NCBI GenBank assembly: GCA_964017125.1
Contig: OZ024907.1
Coordinates: 18,026,176 to 18,090,175 of the forward strand
DNA length: 64,000 bases
Source of the DNA: Flabesymbios commensalis
Taxonomy: Eukaryota > Annelida > Polychaeta > Terebellida > Flabelligeridae
Direction: 5' to 3'
Below, piece by piece: positions 1-11,868 of this stretch. How positions within the stretch are numbered: the stretch's first letter is position 1; every line of letters begins with the position of its first letter. A program made the translations under genes and the position numbers. The notes under the pieces are model-generated. The model had not been told where the DNA came from, ran no database searches, and was given only the letters and a program-made list of their open reading frames with translations.

Positions 1-362
1 GTGAAGAAAAAGGCATCTGATGAGCTACTTGTGTGCGTACGTTGCCTAGATACATGAATTATATATAATTATAATATGGATATTTAACTGCAACATATAA
101 AATATAGACCACCAGCGACTCCCTGAGGTAAGTTGAAATATTAGTAACATTCTTGTAACATTAGGCCTATTTACAAAAATCGCAAATACAATTATATACA
201 AATAAGGCCTATCTAATCATAATGTGCATAAAGTATATGGCAAGTTTATTATTAGTTTGTTTTATTGAATAGTACTGAAATTCACAAAAATCACAAATAT
301 ACAAACAGATACAAATATAGTACAATTAATGGCCAAGCTTGTTCTAAATGTTTTTGTTACAG
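1..362. other. AT-rich flank, no gene seen
   Basis: This stretch is AT-rich with short TA runs. It ends in a splice-acceptor-like TTTTTGTTACAG directly before the transposase-like exon at 363. An open frame runs in from about 265, but the residues before 363 show no family resemblance, so it is treated as intron. Confidence 0.4.
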
Positions 363-1650
363 GTCATCAGTAAAGATTGCAAGAAAGACAACTTCTGATC
401 ACATAGGTCGTGCCCCATGTCCAGCAGTACAAGATGAAGACAGCTTGGCCAGAGTTGCTAGATATGTCAGGCAGCGACAAAGACCACAAGAGCCGACCTA
501 CTTGACATTTGAGATGGAAGAGGAACATATGCCCGATGGCTTCTTACGAGAAGATTTAAAGGTATATAATAAAATATAATTAATAATATATAATAAGCAT
601 AAAATATATTATTAAATATACATACTATAAAGAAGATGAATTAAGATTTAAAATGTGAGATAAAAACATTAAATGTAAAGTGAAATGAAGATAATTAAAT
701 CATATATAATATATAATGATATATAATATCATAAAAAAAATAATATATAATGATATACAGGCCTAATCATATATAATATATCATAATAAATAATACAGAA
801 AAAGATAATGAATATAAAACAAATTAATTCAAGAATATACAGTTATAATGATATCTAGTCGGATGGTACACGTAATTATTCCTATATTTTTCTTTAATTT
901 CTGTATTGCAGGTCGATGGAGAGTGTCAAATAATATTGGTAACAGACGAACGGCTGAATCTATCGAAAGTAGCCAAGAGATGGTACGCAGACGGCACCTT
1001 CAAGGTCGTGCACAAGCCCTTCTATCAGCTGTGGACGATACACGCCTTCTTGAGAAAGAATGACAACATCATGATCAAGCAATTCCCACTTCTCTTCTGC
1101 TTGATGTCGAGCAGGAGAAAGAGAGACTACAAAGCAGTACTTAGATCAGCATGATCAGTCCTCAATCTCCTGCCCAGCGCCCCTAGCGGTGAAGAGTTTG
1201 TGATAAATTTTGAGAGCGCGACCTGGAAGGCTGTGGCCATTATTCTCCCTGAAACCAAGTTACAAGGATATGTCTTCCACTTGGGGCAGGCAGTGTGGCG
1301 CAAGACGCGAGAGATTGGACTGAAGAGAGACTATGTGAATGATGACAACACTCACAAGTACGTGAAGACACTGCTGTCACTACCGCTGTTAACACTGGTT
1401 ACCTGCAGAGCACATTCCTGAAGTGTTCACGGTACTGCAACTGGCAAACACCGACAAACTAACTGAACTGACAGACTACATCCAGCATGTCCAGAGAACG
1501 TGGATCAACAGTACCACATGGCCGCCTTCAAACTGGTCTGTGTTTGGACAAAGTGTCCGAACAAACAACGATGTCGATGGGTGGCACCAGAAGCTGAATG
1601 CCGAGACGAGGCACGGCACGGCATACCAGCGCTCTAGATATATACCGCTA
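363..1650 (+). pseudogene. MULE-type transposase-like gene, two exons, broken
   Basis: The spliced reading frame resembles the MULE transposase domain proteins that are widespread in invertebrate genomes. Exon one (363-561) ends at a GT donor after GAA GAT TTA AAG. The intron is 562-911 and ends TTCTGTATTGCAG. Exon two carries KRWYADGTFKVV, LWTIHAFLRK, FPLLFCLMSSRRKRDYKAV, VINFESATWKAV, GYVFHLGQAVWR and WSVFGQSVRTNNDVDGWH, in the usual family order. Two lesions are visible: an in-frame TGA at 1152-1154, and a 13-base insertion at about 1389-1401 that shifts frame between LSLPL and PAEHIPEVF. Homology stops near 1650, where a P1 palindrome begins. The predicted activity, a DDE-type transposase, is known for the family; this copy is very probably dead. 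A domesticated host gene is possible but less likely given the lesions. Confidence 0.75.
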
Positions 1651-1652
1651 TA

Positions 1653-1763
1653 TCCCAGCAAACACGAGACATTCAACCAATGCTGTTTCGATGTTGGCCC
1701 ACCGTCTTCGACGCTGGCCCAACGTTGAAACAGCATTGGGTCTATGTCTCGTGTTTGCTGGGA
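1653..1763. mobile_element. P1 palindromic MITE with TA duplication
   Basis: The element runs from TCCCAGCAAACACGAGAC to GTCTCGTGTTTGCTGGGA, an 18-bp perfect terminal inverted repeat, and is flanked by TA on both sides. The interior is itself nearly palindromic, around GTTGGCCCACCGTC and GACGCTGGCCCAACG. It is the best-preserved member of a family seen at many places in this window. It is too short to encode anything. Confidence 0.8.
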
Positions 1764-2359
1764 TACACTGGTATGCTGGCGCACCAGTGACGTGCGAGTC
1801 ACTTCGATGAAATTTAGGAGTTGGGCACCTTGAACATAGGGGCACGTTTTACCATTTGATTTCTCAATAAAAGTCGGGTGGTGTACTGTACAAACACAAC
1901 TCAATAGTGCTGCTTATGTGTCATTTCAAAACCGTTGTTTCATTTATTTTTATCGTGGTTCAAGGTACCCCGCCTCATGGTTTAAGGTGCCCCGTAGGTG
2001 GGGTAGGTTGAACCTGTGATTTTATCTCAGGTCAGGGCACAAATTAACACTTAGATTTTCTGGGGGACTGCCCCCCCCCCCCCCGCGAATATTCCTAAGG
2101 GGTATTTTTCACTCGAAGGGGGGACTGTCCTGCCTTGAGGGGGGTGTTTTTGGGGTGTCACATTAAAAATCAACTCATCAAATGTAAAAAATGAAGTGTT
2201 GTTTTTATTTTTGAATTATCAGGGCAAATGCAGTGGTCAAGTGTATAAATTATGTTGATAACCAATTTACTTTGCAAAAAATCCAAGTATACTCCATCAC
2301 CTTCCGCTTGGCCAGGCAACTTTGTTTCCCACAGGCTGGTCACTGTGTTGCTGTGTGTG
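1764..2359. other. Intergenic, repeat remnants, C-run
   Basis: No gene is seen. GGGCACCTTGAAC (1826) and GGTTCAAGGTACCCC/GGTGCCCCGT (about 1960-2000) look like opposed ends of an eroded short transposon; a related GGTTCAAGGTGCCCC lies at 2950. A run of 12 C is at about 2073-2084. Confidence 0.4.
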
Positions 2360-2457
2360 CCAGTAAACACGAGACGTTGCGGCAATGCTGGTTTAGTGTT
2401 GGGCCAGCGTCGCAGACGGATGGGCCAACATTGCGTCAACGTCTCGTGTTTAGTGGG
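2360..2457. mobile_element. P1 palindromic MITE, second copy
   Basis: Ends CAGTAAACACGAGACG and CGTCTCGTGTTTAGTG form the inverted repeat. The core contains GTTGGGCCAGCGTCGCAGACGG and GGGCCAACATTG. It is diverged from the copy at 1653 but has the same order of motifs. The target duplication is unclear. Confidence 0.7.
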
Positions 2458-3289
2458 AACGTTACATATTGCTTGAACTTCCGAGTGTGATCATGGCTGG
2501 TTGACAAGAGCTAGGATATCTCTTGTCATTTCAAAGGTATATCGCGGCACAATGATGGTCCTGCATCAGCAATGTCGGCCCACAATCAAACCAATGTCGT
2601 CTAAACGTTATAGAATAGAAACGTCACATGTACAGCGTGAACAGACAGACCCCTGGGGCCGGACACACATCTTTTGGAAGTGTGACGTCATAATCTAATC
2701 TGACCCCCCACTATGCTTCCGCGCCTTACGCGTTTATTAGGGATGATACGGTCTCAGATGCAATCTTATGATAATTCTGCAGTGGACTTGGTATCAAGAT
2801 AAACTAAAACACGATTACATCAAAGAGATGTTGTGCCCAAGTTTTATGCCAGGATGCTAATTTTCTTCTACAGCTGTCATTTGCCCGGCATACAAGAAAT
2901 AATTCAGTTCCATTGTGACTTCGGAGGGGACTGAAAAAATAGAAAAAATGGTTCAAGGTGCCCCACTGTCCGCTACCTATAGTCAGATTCACATTAACCG
3001 TGGTGAATGAATTTCGCAGATTTCTCAGTCAATTCTCAACCAATTTTCATGAAATTTTACACACAGAAATCAGCGAAATTCATTAATCCTGGTTCATGGT
3101 TGATGAATTCAACTGACTACAAGACTACATAAGTCCAGGAGCTCCCGCGACGAATTAGAATTTGATTTAAGCAATTTTGTGTAGGGTTTTTAATGTTGTC
3201 CTAAGCTAGGTCAACAAGACGCAAGACAACTAGGTCTAAGAAGCCCAGTCTAAGAGTAAGATAAGAACTAGACAGTCTGTCAAAGATTG
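2458..3289. other. Intergenic, no gene seen
   Basis: I see no convincing coding sequence. GGTTCAAGGTGCCCC at 2950 repeats a motif from about 1960. The sequence TTCATGAAATTTTACACACAGAAATC with flanking near-palindromes at 3000-3110 may be an old transposon end. Confidence 0.35.
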
Positions 3290-6255
3290 CAAACCTCCAT
3301 TGAAATTAATGATCCTAATCAGTATCCCAGTAATGGTCTACCTATCTGGCCAATCGAGGTAACTAATAGCTGATTTACGGTCATTTTGAGTTTGATATAA
3401 ATTAGTCAAAAACTTAGGGTGCATCCTCCCCCGAAACCTCAAATTTTGTTTTATAGTAATGGACTAACATCTAACACAGTTTGCAAAATATTGTGCATGT
3501 GAAAGTAAATAATGGCCGATAGGGGGCCATTTTGAATTTGATCGAGTCAAAATTTTTCAAGATGCATCCTCAGCTGAAATCTCACATTTCATTCTATAGT
3601 AATCGTCTAGCTATCTAGCACGGTTTACCAAATATCGGCCACGTGGAAGTGAATAATGGGCTAAAGGCGGCCATTTTGAATTTGATCAAGTCGAAATTTT
3701 CCAAGATGCATCCTCAGCTGAAATCTCACATTTCATTCTATAGTAATGGTCTAGCCATCTAGCATGGTTTACCAAAAAACGGCTATGTGAAAGTGAATAA
3801 TGGCCGATAGGCGGCCATTTTTAATTTGATCTAGTCATTTTTTATCAAGATGCATCCTCTCTTGTAATCTCACATTTTGTTTTATAGTAATAGTCCAGCT
3901 ATCTAACACAGTTTACCAAATATCAGCCATGTGAAAATGAATAATGGCCGAAAAGGCGGCCATTTTAAATTTGATCAAGTCAAACTTTTTCAAGATGCAT
4001 CCTCAGCTGAAATCTCACATTTCGATTTATAGTGATGGTCCAGCCATCTAGCACGGTTGACCAAATATCGGCCATGTGAAAGTGAATAATGGCCGATAAG
4101 TGGCCATTTTGAATTTTATCGAGTCAAATTTTTTCAAGATGCATCCTCTCCTGAAATCTCACATTTTGTTTTATAGTAATGGTCTAGCCATCTAGTACGG
4201 TTACCAAAAACCGGCTATGTGAAAGTGAATAATGGCCCATTTTGAATTTGATCGAGTCAATTTTTTTCAAGATGCATCCTCTCTTGTAATCTCACATTTT
4301 GTTTTATAGTAATTGTCCAGCTATCTAACACGGTTTACCAAATAAAAGCAATGCGAAAGTGAATAGTGGCCGATAGGCGGCCATTTTGAATTCGATTGAG
4401 TCGAAAGTTTTTAAAAGGCATCCTCTCTCGAAACGTCACATTTTGTTTTATAGTATTGGTCTAGCTATCTAGCACGGTTTACCTGATATCAGGCCTATCG
4501 AGGTAAATAATGCTGATTGTCGGCCATTTTGAATTCGTAAGTTAAAAATTTTCAATGCGCATTCTCCCCCGAAAACTCACACTTTGTTTTATAGTAATCA
4601 GGTAATGGTCTAGCCATTTAGCACGGTTTACCAAATATCAGCCATGTGAAAATGAATAATGGCCGAAAAGGCGGCCATTTTAAATTTGATCAAGTCAAAT
4701 TTTTTCAAGATGCATCCTCATCTGAAATCACACATTTCGTTTTACAGTAATGGTCTAGCCATCTAGCACGGTTGACCAAATAACGGACATGTGAAAGTGA
4801 ATAATGGCCGATAAGCGGCCATTTCGAATTTTATCAAGTCGAATTTTTTCAAGATGCATCCTCTCCTGAAATCACACATTTTGTTTTATAGTAATGGTCT
4901 AGCCATCTAGCACGGTTTACCAAATAACGGCCATGTGAAAGTGAATAATGGCCGATTGGCGGCCATTTTGAACTTGGAAGAGTTGAATTTTTTCAAAATG
5001 CATCCTCTCCTGAAACCTTACAATTTGTTTTATAGTAATGGTGTAGATATCTTGAGCAGTTTTCATGATATTCCACAATATCAGGCCTGTCGAGGTGAAT
5101 AATGGCCGATAGGCGGCCATTTTGAATTTTATCAACTTGAAATTTTTCAAGATGCATCCTCTCCTGAAACCTTACAATTTATTTGTTATTAATGGTGTAG
5201 CTATCTTGAGCGGTGTTCATGATATTCCGCAATATCAGGCCTGTCATAGGCGGCCATTTTGAATTCGATTGAGTCGAAAGTTTTTAAAAGGCATCCTCTC
5301 TCGAAACGTCACATTTTGTTTTATAGTATTGGTCTAGCTATCTAGCATGGTTTACCTGATATCAGGCCTATCGAGGTAAATAATGCTGATTGTCGGCCAT
5401 TTTGAATTCGTAAGTTAAAAATTTTCAGGGCGCATTCTCCCCCGAAAACTCACACTTTGTTTTATAGTAATCAGGTAATGGTCTAGCCATTTAGCACGGC
5501 TTACCAAATATCAGCCATGTGAAAATGAATAATGGCCGAAAAGGCGGCCATTTTAAATTTGATCAAGTCAAATTTTTTCAAGTTGCATCCTCATCTGAAA
5601 TCACACATTTTGTTTTACAGTAATGATCTAGCCATCTAGCACGGTTGACCAAATAACGGACATGTGAAAGTGAATAATGGCCGATAAGCGGCCATTTTGA
5701 ATTTTATCAAGTCGAATTTTTTCAAGATGCATCCTCTCCTGAAATCACACATTTTGTTTTATAGTAATGGTCTAGCCATCTAGCACGGTTTACCAAATAA
5801 CGGCCATGTGAAAGTGAATAATGGCCGATTGGCAGCCATTTTGAACTTGGAAGAGTTGAATTTTTTCAAAATGCATCCTCTCCTGAAACCTTACAATTTG
5901 TTTTATAGTAATGGTGTAGATATCTTGAGCAGTTTTCATGATATTCCACAATATCAGGCCTGTCGAGGTGAATAATGGCCGATAGGCGGCCATTTGAATT
6001 TTATCAACTTGAAATTTTTCAAGATGCATCCTCTCCTGAAACCTTACAATTTATTTGTTATTAATGGTGTAGCTATCTTGAGCGGTGTTCATGATATTCC
6101 GCAATATCAGGCCTGTCGAGGTGAATAATGGCCGATAGGCGGCCATTTTTGATTTTATCAACTTGAAATTTTTCAAGATGCATCCTCTCCTGGAACCTCA
6201 CAATTTGTTTTATAGTAATGGTGTAGCTATCTTGAGCGGTTTTCATGATATTCCG
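3290..6255. repeat. 146-bp satellite array with six-unit higher-order repeat
   Basis: About 20 head-to-tail units recur every ~146 bp. Each carries GGCCATTTTGAATTT, AAGATGCATCCTC, TTTTATAGTAATGGTC and CATCTAGCACGG. The GCATCCTC block is found near 3422, 3563, 3710, 3850, 3995, 4140, 4275, 4421, 4709, 4856, 5000, 5153, 5290, 5587, 5729, 5873, 6028 and 6180. Units are divergent, but the block starting near 4378 is repeated almost exactly about 869 bp later (near 5247), which equals six monomers. That indicates a later segmental duplication within the array. Short open frames across the array are by-products of the repeat. Confidence 0.9.
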
Positions 6256-6285
6256 CGAAATCTTTCAGTCGGATTTACCGATGTT

Positions 6286-6600
6286 ATAAATTAGGTCAAA
6301 GTGCTGGGTCAACTTCCAGGTCAAGGTCCAAAAACCTGAAAAGGCACAACTAGGGACCTTAGAGAACATGTATGTGCAATATGACTGTCATCGGCCCAGT
6401 ACTTTTCGAGATCTGCTCCGGAAACGAAGTGCGCGTCAAAACGTCTAAATAGGTCATAGTTCTGAACCAGAAGTAGGTCAAAGTTCAAATACCTCAAAAG
6501 GCACAACTAGACCCCCTAGGGGTGGTGTGTGTGAAATTTGAAGACAATCGGACAAGTACTTTCAGAGATATGCTCCGGAAACGAATTGTTTACGGACGGC
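6286..6600. repeat. Degenerate direct-repeat pair after satellite
   Basis: Two copies of a block of roughly 170 bp are seen. Shared pieces are AGGTCAAAGT, AAAAGGCACAACTAG, CTTTCAGAGATATGCTCCGG and GGAAACGAA. They start near 6290 and 6470. The second is followed by GGACGGCCCAACGGCCC. They resemble repeats often seen beside satellites in invertebrate genomes. No coding signal is visible. Confidence 0.6.
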
Positions 6601-8376
6601 CCAACGGCCCAACGCCGTCACATCATCATTTTCTCCTCTGCAACCTTGCGTATTGAATTCAGATTAAAAATATTTTAACCCGTCCATTAGCCACCTGGAA
6701 GTAACCCACATACCAAAAATTGTTATCCTAGCTTATTTTCTCACAAAGTTATAGGCAAAAGAAGAGGCCAAAAAAAACGGAGGTAGAATCCATAGCTCCC
6801 TTCGCTCACCTACGGTGACGGCGGGAGCTAATAACCTATCCATGATTCAATCATTGATAGGTAGATTGACTAAATTTTAAAATTGTCCAATAAAATTATG
6901 CTGAGCCTTTTTTCAAAACTGCTGACATGCTAAAGCTAGTGTTTTTATATTATTTGCTTGACAGAAGTTATTATTTTGAAACCTAGGGCAGGAGGACGGA
7001 AAAAAAAAAATCTAAACTGCTTTTTTTTTCTATACTGGTCAACTTATCGATCAATAACTCAGGATCGGAGAAAAATGAAAAAAAAAAAATCGATTTTTTT
7101 TTTAAATACTGGTCAATTTTGTCATTAACTTGGGGTCGGAGGAACTAAAAAAAGTGAGATTGATTTTTGTACCGGTCAATTTATTTTTCTATATATAAAC
7201 TACTATTAAGTGGTCGTATGGTAGAAAAAAATACAAATCCAAAACTGGCAGGCTGTAAAGAAACCTTTTTTTTAATAAAACAATCTTGTGTTCATCTAAC
7301 ATGTCTAAATCTCATTGATCTATAGATCATAATACCATCAACATTTTTGGCATTCATCTTTCTGTAGCACAGATGACCCGTTTTTCACCTCTACGAGGAG
7401 AAAGAAGTGATCAGACTCCGCCATGTTGTTTGTCAGACGGCCTTGACACTCTGACATTAGCAGGTGACCTCATTCTGGACTCCAATGCACGATACCAAAA
7501 CTTCAGCTATACACCGGCAAACACAGGGTCGGCGGCAATAAAAAAATATGTTTTTTCAATTTTTTTTTTTTCCGGATTTTGCGTGTTCGTGACTCAGTGG
7601 TTTTGTCAACCAACTAATTTTTAAAAAATCGCCTAAAAGAAAAAATATTTGACCACATTCCACAGTCTTCACTGAGCAAGAAAAATCCTGTGCTAGATCA
7701 AAATCTGAGCTAAATTTTAAAAACATCCAAAAGATGGCACCTCAATTTTGGCAAATTGTTATGGGCTGAACAGAATCCAAAACATCACCCAGACAGTTGA
7801 ATTTTTTGAAGCAGATGAAGAAAACTACCGGGATGATGCTGCTGTTGACAGTTTTGTTTTTAGATACACCAGGGCACCCAATGAATGCCCCGCAATACAG
7901 TAACATTGGCAAATATACCATATATGCACATAACAATCAGAAATTTGGGCATAGCCTCCGGCCTCCGTTTTTTTCATGGAAGAAAAATTTTGATGGATTC
8001 TCACCCTCATCGCCATGAAACTTCCATTTTTAACCTCGGTGCGCCCCATGATGAAGTGCAGGGTAGGCAAACAAAACTTCAACCATGGGCAAACTAGTGC
8101 AGCCTTCCCCAGGTATCTCATTTCTTTGAGATTCCCACATTGTTCTGTCCAAACGGTCTTAATGATATCCTCCAGAACTTCTTCATAGGGCAGTGGACAT
8201 AAGTCTTTTTTTCATTATTTTGCATTTTCTTACAAAAATTTAAAAAAATGGCACATGTGTAAAAAAAATATCAGAAGGGGCCACAGCATGCCTGTTCCAC
8301 TTACCTCAGCAAGCATTTGTTGCAGCTATCATGAAATTAAAGGTGAGAGCTGGCATCATTTTTGGTAATTGCGAGA
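6601..8376. other. AT-rich intergenic, no gene assigned
   Basis: Long A and T runs occur (for example near 7008, 7080, 7555). Open frames near 7373-7624 and 7742-8121 match no family I recognise and have homopolymer-rich ends. No ZNF593 downstream exon could be found here on the - strand. Confidence 0.35.
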
Positions 8377-8385
8377 AATCTAATG

Positions 8386-9975
8386 GTATCAGGTGAGTTC
8401 GCCACACGGTAAGTTCACCACAAGTTAGTTCACCACAACTATGGTGACTTCACCACAACTTTGGTGAGTTCACCACAAAGGGTATTGGTCAGTTCACCAC
8501 AGTTACCCCGTTAGTTTATCTGATGCATTTACATTATTTAACGTGTTTATTTCTTTTACTATTTAAAATATGAACCATGTTTATATCGTGTGTAATTATA
8601 ACCCGACATAGTGATACCATTTCTTTTATCTCCAGTTTTGGTGCTGGAATATACAAACATGGATGCAAGATATTTATGTAAATGGTAAGTGCATTAATTA
8701 CCGAATTTATAAGTATATTTTGATTTTGAAGATTATCCCATTCAAATACCGGACAACTTAAAGAGTAGGTCTACCGGTACCGTAGTTTTGACCAAATTAT
8801 AATTGTATCTTAGACACATCTCCACTCTGTGCAGTAGGACTGCTAAGGGTGATACGCACAGTGCTGTCACATCCCTGCGAACGCGATGTATTGCTTCAGT
8901 GTTGTCTTATTGTTGGTACCGTCGCTGACGGTGGGCCAACATTAAGCCTGCTTGCTTGTCTTGCAATGGATGGCATCATCATCATTTAGCTATATACATA
9001 TCTATATATTATATTTGATTAGGCCTACGCGTAAGTCTTCCTAAACTTGGCCTACCTGTCATCAATAACTATGTCTATTGTAAAGATTTTTTTAGGGTGC
9101 GGGAAACATGTATCATGTAGTTTCATTAGATGCATGTAGGCCCATATATTTATTTCACGTTCTTGTATTTTACAACATTACCTGTGATGTATTTTATTAT
9201 ATTATGCACTTATTTATTTATGTCTTTATTGAATAAACACAAAACTAATTACAATCAGTGTCTTATTGTGATTCTCACAAACATATGTCAAAAAGCATTT
9301 CCTGCTCCAAGTCTCAGCGTGTCAAACACCTCAACAACTATCGTAAGTGCCAAGTATGAAATCGCGCTTATCCTAACAGCTCAAAAGCTGCCAGGTGGTA
9401 ACACATTTTTTTCACAACTCAACACATGTCACATTTCTACAAGTACTGAAATACTCCACTCAACTTTATCTTATGTAATTTTATGTTCACTGACTATATA
9501 TATTAAAATTATTTTTGTACGCTGCACTGAATACAATATTATATTAAACTTCAATAACATTGTTTTATATTTAACGGTAATAAAATTGTTTCACAGTATG
9601 TATGTACACTGATTAAAACATTGTATTATATTATTTATGTATTATATTATATTATTGCCTGCATGTATATATAACATTGTTTCATATTATTTATGTACAC
9701 AGTAAACTATAAGGTGGTGATAAGCTGCTGCATATGACATGTAGACCCCGATGTTATCTGTATTTTATTTATTTACTATTATTCTAAATATTTAAAATCT
9801 TTATTTTTATTTAGAACCTATAGAAAACATATAAAACATGCTAATCTAATTGTGGCGAACTTATCTCTGTCGCTGTGGTGAACTCACCAATACCCTTTGT
9901 GGTGAACTTACCAAAGTTGTCGTGAAGTCACCATAGTTGTGGTGAACTTACAGTGTGGCGAACTCAACTGTATTC
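8386..9975. mobile_element. 1.6-kb inverted-repeat element with 9-bp target duplication
   Basis: AATCTAATG at 8377-8385 is repeated at 9976-9984. Between them, ~120-bp imperfect inverted ends share GAGTTCGCCACAC, GTAAGTTCACCACAA, ATGGTGACTTCAC, CAACTTTGGT and CACAAAGGGTATTGG in mirrored order. The ends are built of repeated GTTCACCACA-like blocks. A 9-bp duplication is typical of Mutator-like elements. The interior is AT-rich and the open frame at 9130-9612 looks non-coding, so this is probably a non-autonomous copy. Confidence 0.8.
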
Positions 9976-10301
9976 AATCTAATGATTGGAACCCCCAGAA
10001 CAGGTGATAAAAATGACATTCAAAACAAATAACTCTTTTAAGGTTACAATGATGGCTTCATTTCTACCAGTGATAGTGAGCAAAAAGAACAAACAAACAA
10101 AGGAAAATATGTATTTTATGGCAGTGTATCACAAATTCACACAGATCTATAAATCCTGAAAAAAACACGAAAAAAAACACTAAAATGACGTATTCGGACG
10201 TACCTATCATTGATTGGCATGATGCCATGAAATCATAAATGATAATGAATTAATTGATGAATTATTCAAAAAGATAATGAATGATTTCAAATAATACTCA
10301 C

Positions 10302-10498
10302 GCACAATGCAGACAATAGTGTTGTCCATTGCCGGGGAGGTCCAAATCGATAGGTCTTTTTTCCAAAATTTCTTTGGCGTTTGCAGGTTCCATGTCTTGT
10401 TGAATTTCGTCCAAATCCTTTGTTTTTCTTTTGGTTTTGTATTTACTTTTGAATGGCTTTTCACCTTTATGGTGTCTTCCTCTACTTAGTCGACCCAT
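10302..10498 (-). CDS. ZNF593/Bud20-like zinc finger, first coding exon
   Basis: The 65 complete codons plus two bases match the N-terminus of zinc finger protein 593. MGRLSRGRHHKG begins it, then a basic stretch KSKYKTKRKTKDLDEIQ, then DLDLPGNGQHYCLHCA, the start of the C2H2 finger. Human ZNF593 has DLDEIHREL and DLPGGGLHRCLACA at these places. The exon ends in a good donor (TGTGC|GTGAGT), phase 2. In the family, the protein is a nucleolar/nuclear factor bound to pre-60S ribosomal particles. The following exon (finger histidines, HF.SK.HKKR, AAGMGSY) should lie at lower coordinates, but I did not find it in 1-10297, so it is beyond the window or lost. The start is the ATG at 10498, the conserved MGR start. 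An AG at the end of TTTTTATCTTATTTAG, upstream at about 10518, could also end a 5' UTR intron. Confidence 0.85.
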
Positions 10499-10670
10499 TT
10501 GTATTTGTTACCTAACTAAATAAGATAAAAAAATGTTTTTTTTAATAAACACGTGGAGGAAATGTGTAAACATGTATTGGAAAAGTAAAAGTATGTGCCG
10601 ACTCGACCAGTCAACATCGACAACCGCTCTTACTTTTGTACCACTCTGTTATTCACCAGATGCCGCTGTA

Positions 10671-11868
10671 GGGGAGAGTGAGGCAAGTTGGACCATTCTT
10701 TTCATGTTTATTGTGCTCATACTATTCATATAGGCAAAATGAATGAATGTATTTATGAAAGTGTTTGTTTTTGTTACCTATCATACACAAGTGATAATTT
10801 ACATTGATTTTGACATAAATGCAAATAAATGGCACGGCCAATCTTGCCCCATCACTGGGGCAAGATTGGCCATGATTAGGGGCAAGCTGGGCATAGACCA
10901 ATTGTAAAATTTGGATGATTAATATATCATTTATTTTATTTCCAATCACTAAATATACCAAACTAAATGGTTTTATATCACCCTCTCAACTCTATTTAAC
11001 TGCTCGACTGCGAAATAATCAGCGTTTTGTTGCGTTTCCCTGGTTTCACAAAAATGGTGGCCATTTTGAATTTTTAGAATCCTTGTGAACTAGTCCAAAT
11101 CGCTTGTGATTTTGCATGTACACACTCACTTCCCAGGTCACAAAATTAGAATGTTTTGGTTGCAGTTTACTTAAAGAAAAAAAAATGGCGGCCATTTAAA
11201 TGGTCACTTTAAAAAAATGCGGCGGTTTTATTTTTGATTGGATTTTTTGTAGCCTCGTTATCTCGATCAGTGAATCCGGATCAGTTGTGATATTGTATAT
11301 ATAGGCACTTACTAGCTGGCTTGCCACAAAAGCAAAATGTTTTAGTCGCCTGTCAATAATTTGGTAAGAAAATGGAAGTGTCTTTTTCTTTCTATTTGTA
11401 TTTTTTTACTCGGAGCAAGTTTGGCCATGGCAAGTCTAAGCCATGTTCAACTTGCCCCATGAAAGTGGCCCAACTCGCCTCATCCGGCGCCATTTGCAAA
11501 AATCAATTTATCCTGTTTTTTTTTAAATTATGGCCTTATTATAGCCTATTAGTCAAAACATATAGACTACCTGTAATTGCAATAAAATTGGTCACAATTT
11601 AAATTAAATCTTGAACCATGGATAAATGATCAGCATGAAATGCACATCGAAAATATTTGCAAAACTACATTAAAATATTATTTTATCTATAGTTTTTTTT
11701 GTATCTTTGAAAAGGTTTCTTTCCGGATATGGTAAGTAAATAATGTAATTTATATTCACTTGATGGCACTAAACATGCCGCTGGGAAATCAGATTTGGCT
11801 ATACAAGGTTAGGCCCAAATTGCCTCGTGTGGAACTTACCTCGTGGCCCAACTTGCCTCACTCTCCCC
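10671..11868. mobile_element. 1.2-kb inverted-repeat DNA element, TA target
   Basis: The ends GGGGAGAGTGAGGCAAGTTGG and CCAACTTGCCTCACTCTCCCC are inverted copies and are flanked by TA (10669-10670 and 11869-11870). Related GGGGCAAGATTGGCC motifs recur inside (near 10836-10890), as do GCCATGGCAAG and CAACTTGCCCC near 11425-11460. It carries no open frame for a transposase and inserted just upstream of the ZNF593 exon. A TA duplication fits Tc1/mariner-like or IS4EU/PHIS-like movement. Confidence 0.75.
10836..10871. repeat. Perfect 15-bp inverted repeat
   Basis: GGCCAATCTTGCCCC and GGGGCAAGATTGGCC are separated by six bases inside the element at 10671-11868. The half-site resembles the terminal AGTGAGGCAAGTTGGACC motif, so it may be an internal protein-binding site or a scar of a nested copy. 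Confidence 0.8.

Noticed and set aside
4917-6029. Duplicated - strand frames of 77-79 codons as paralogous genes
   Set aside because: They are frames across satellite monomers, duplicated because of the 869-bp higher-order repeat.
9130-9612. 160-codon open frame as a gene
   Set aside because: It lies inside the 1.6-kb inverted-repeat element, is AT-rich, and matches no family or splice context.
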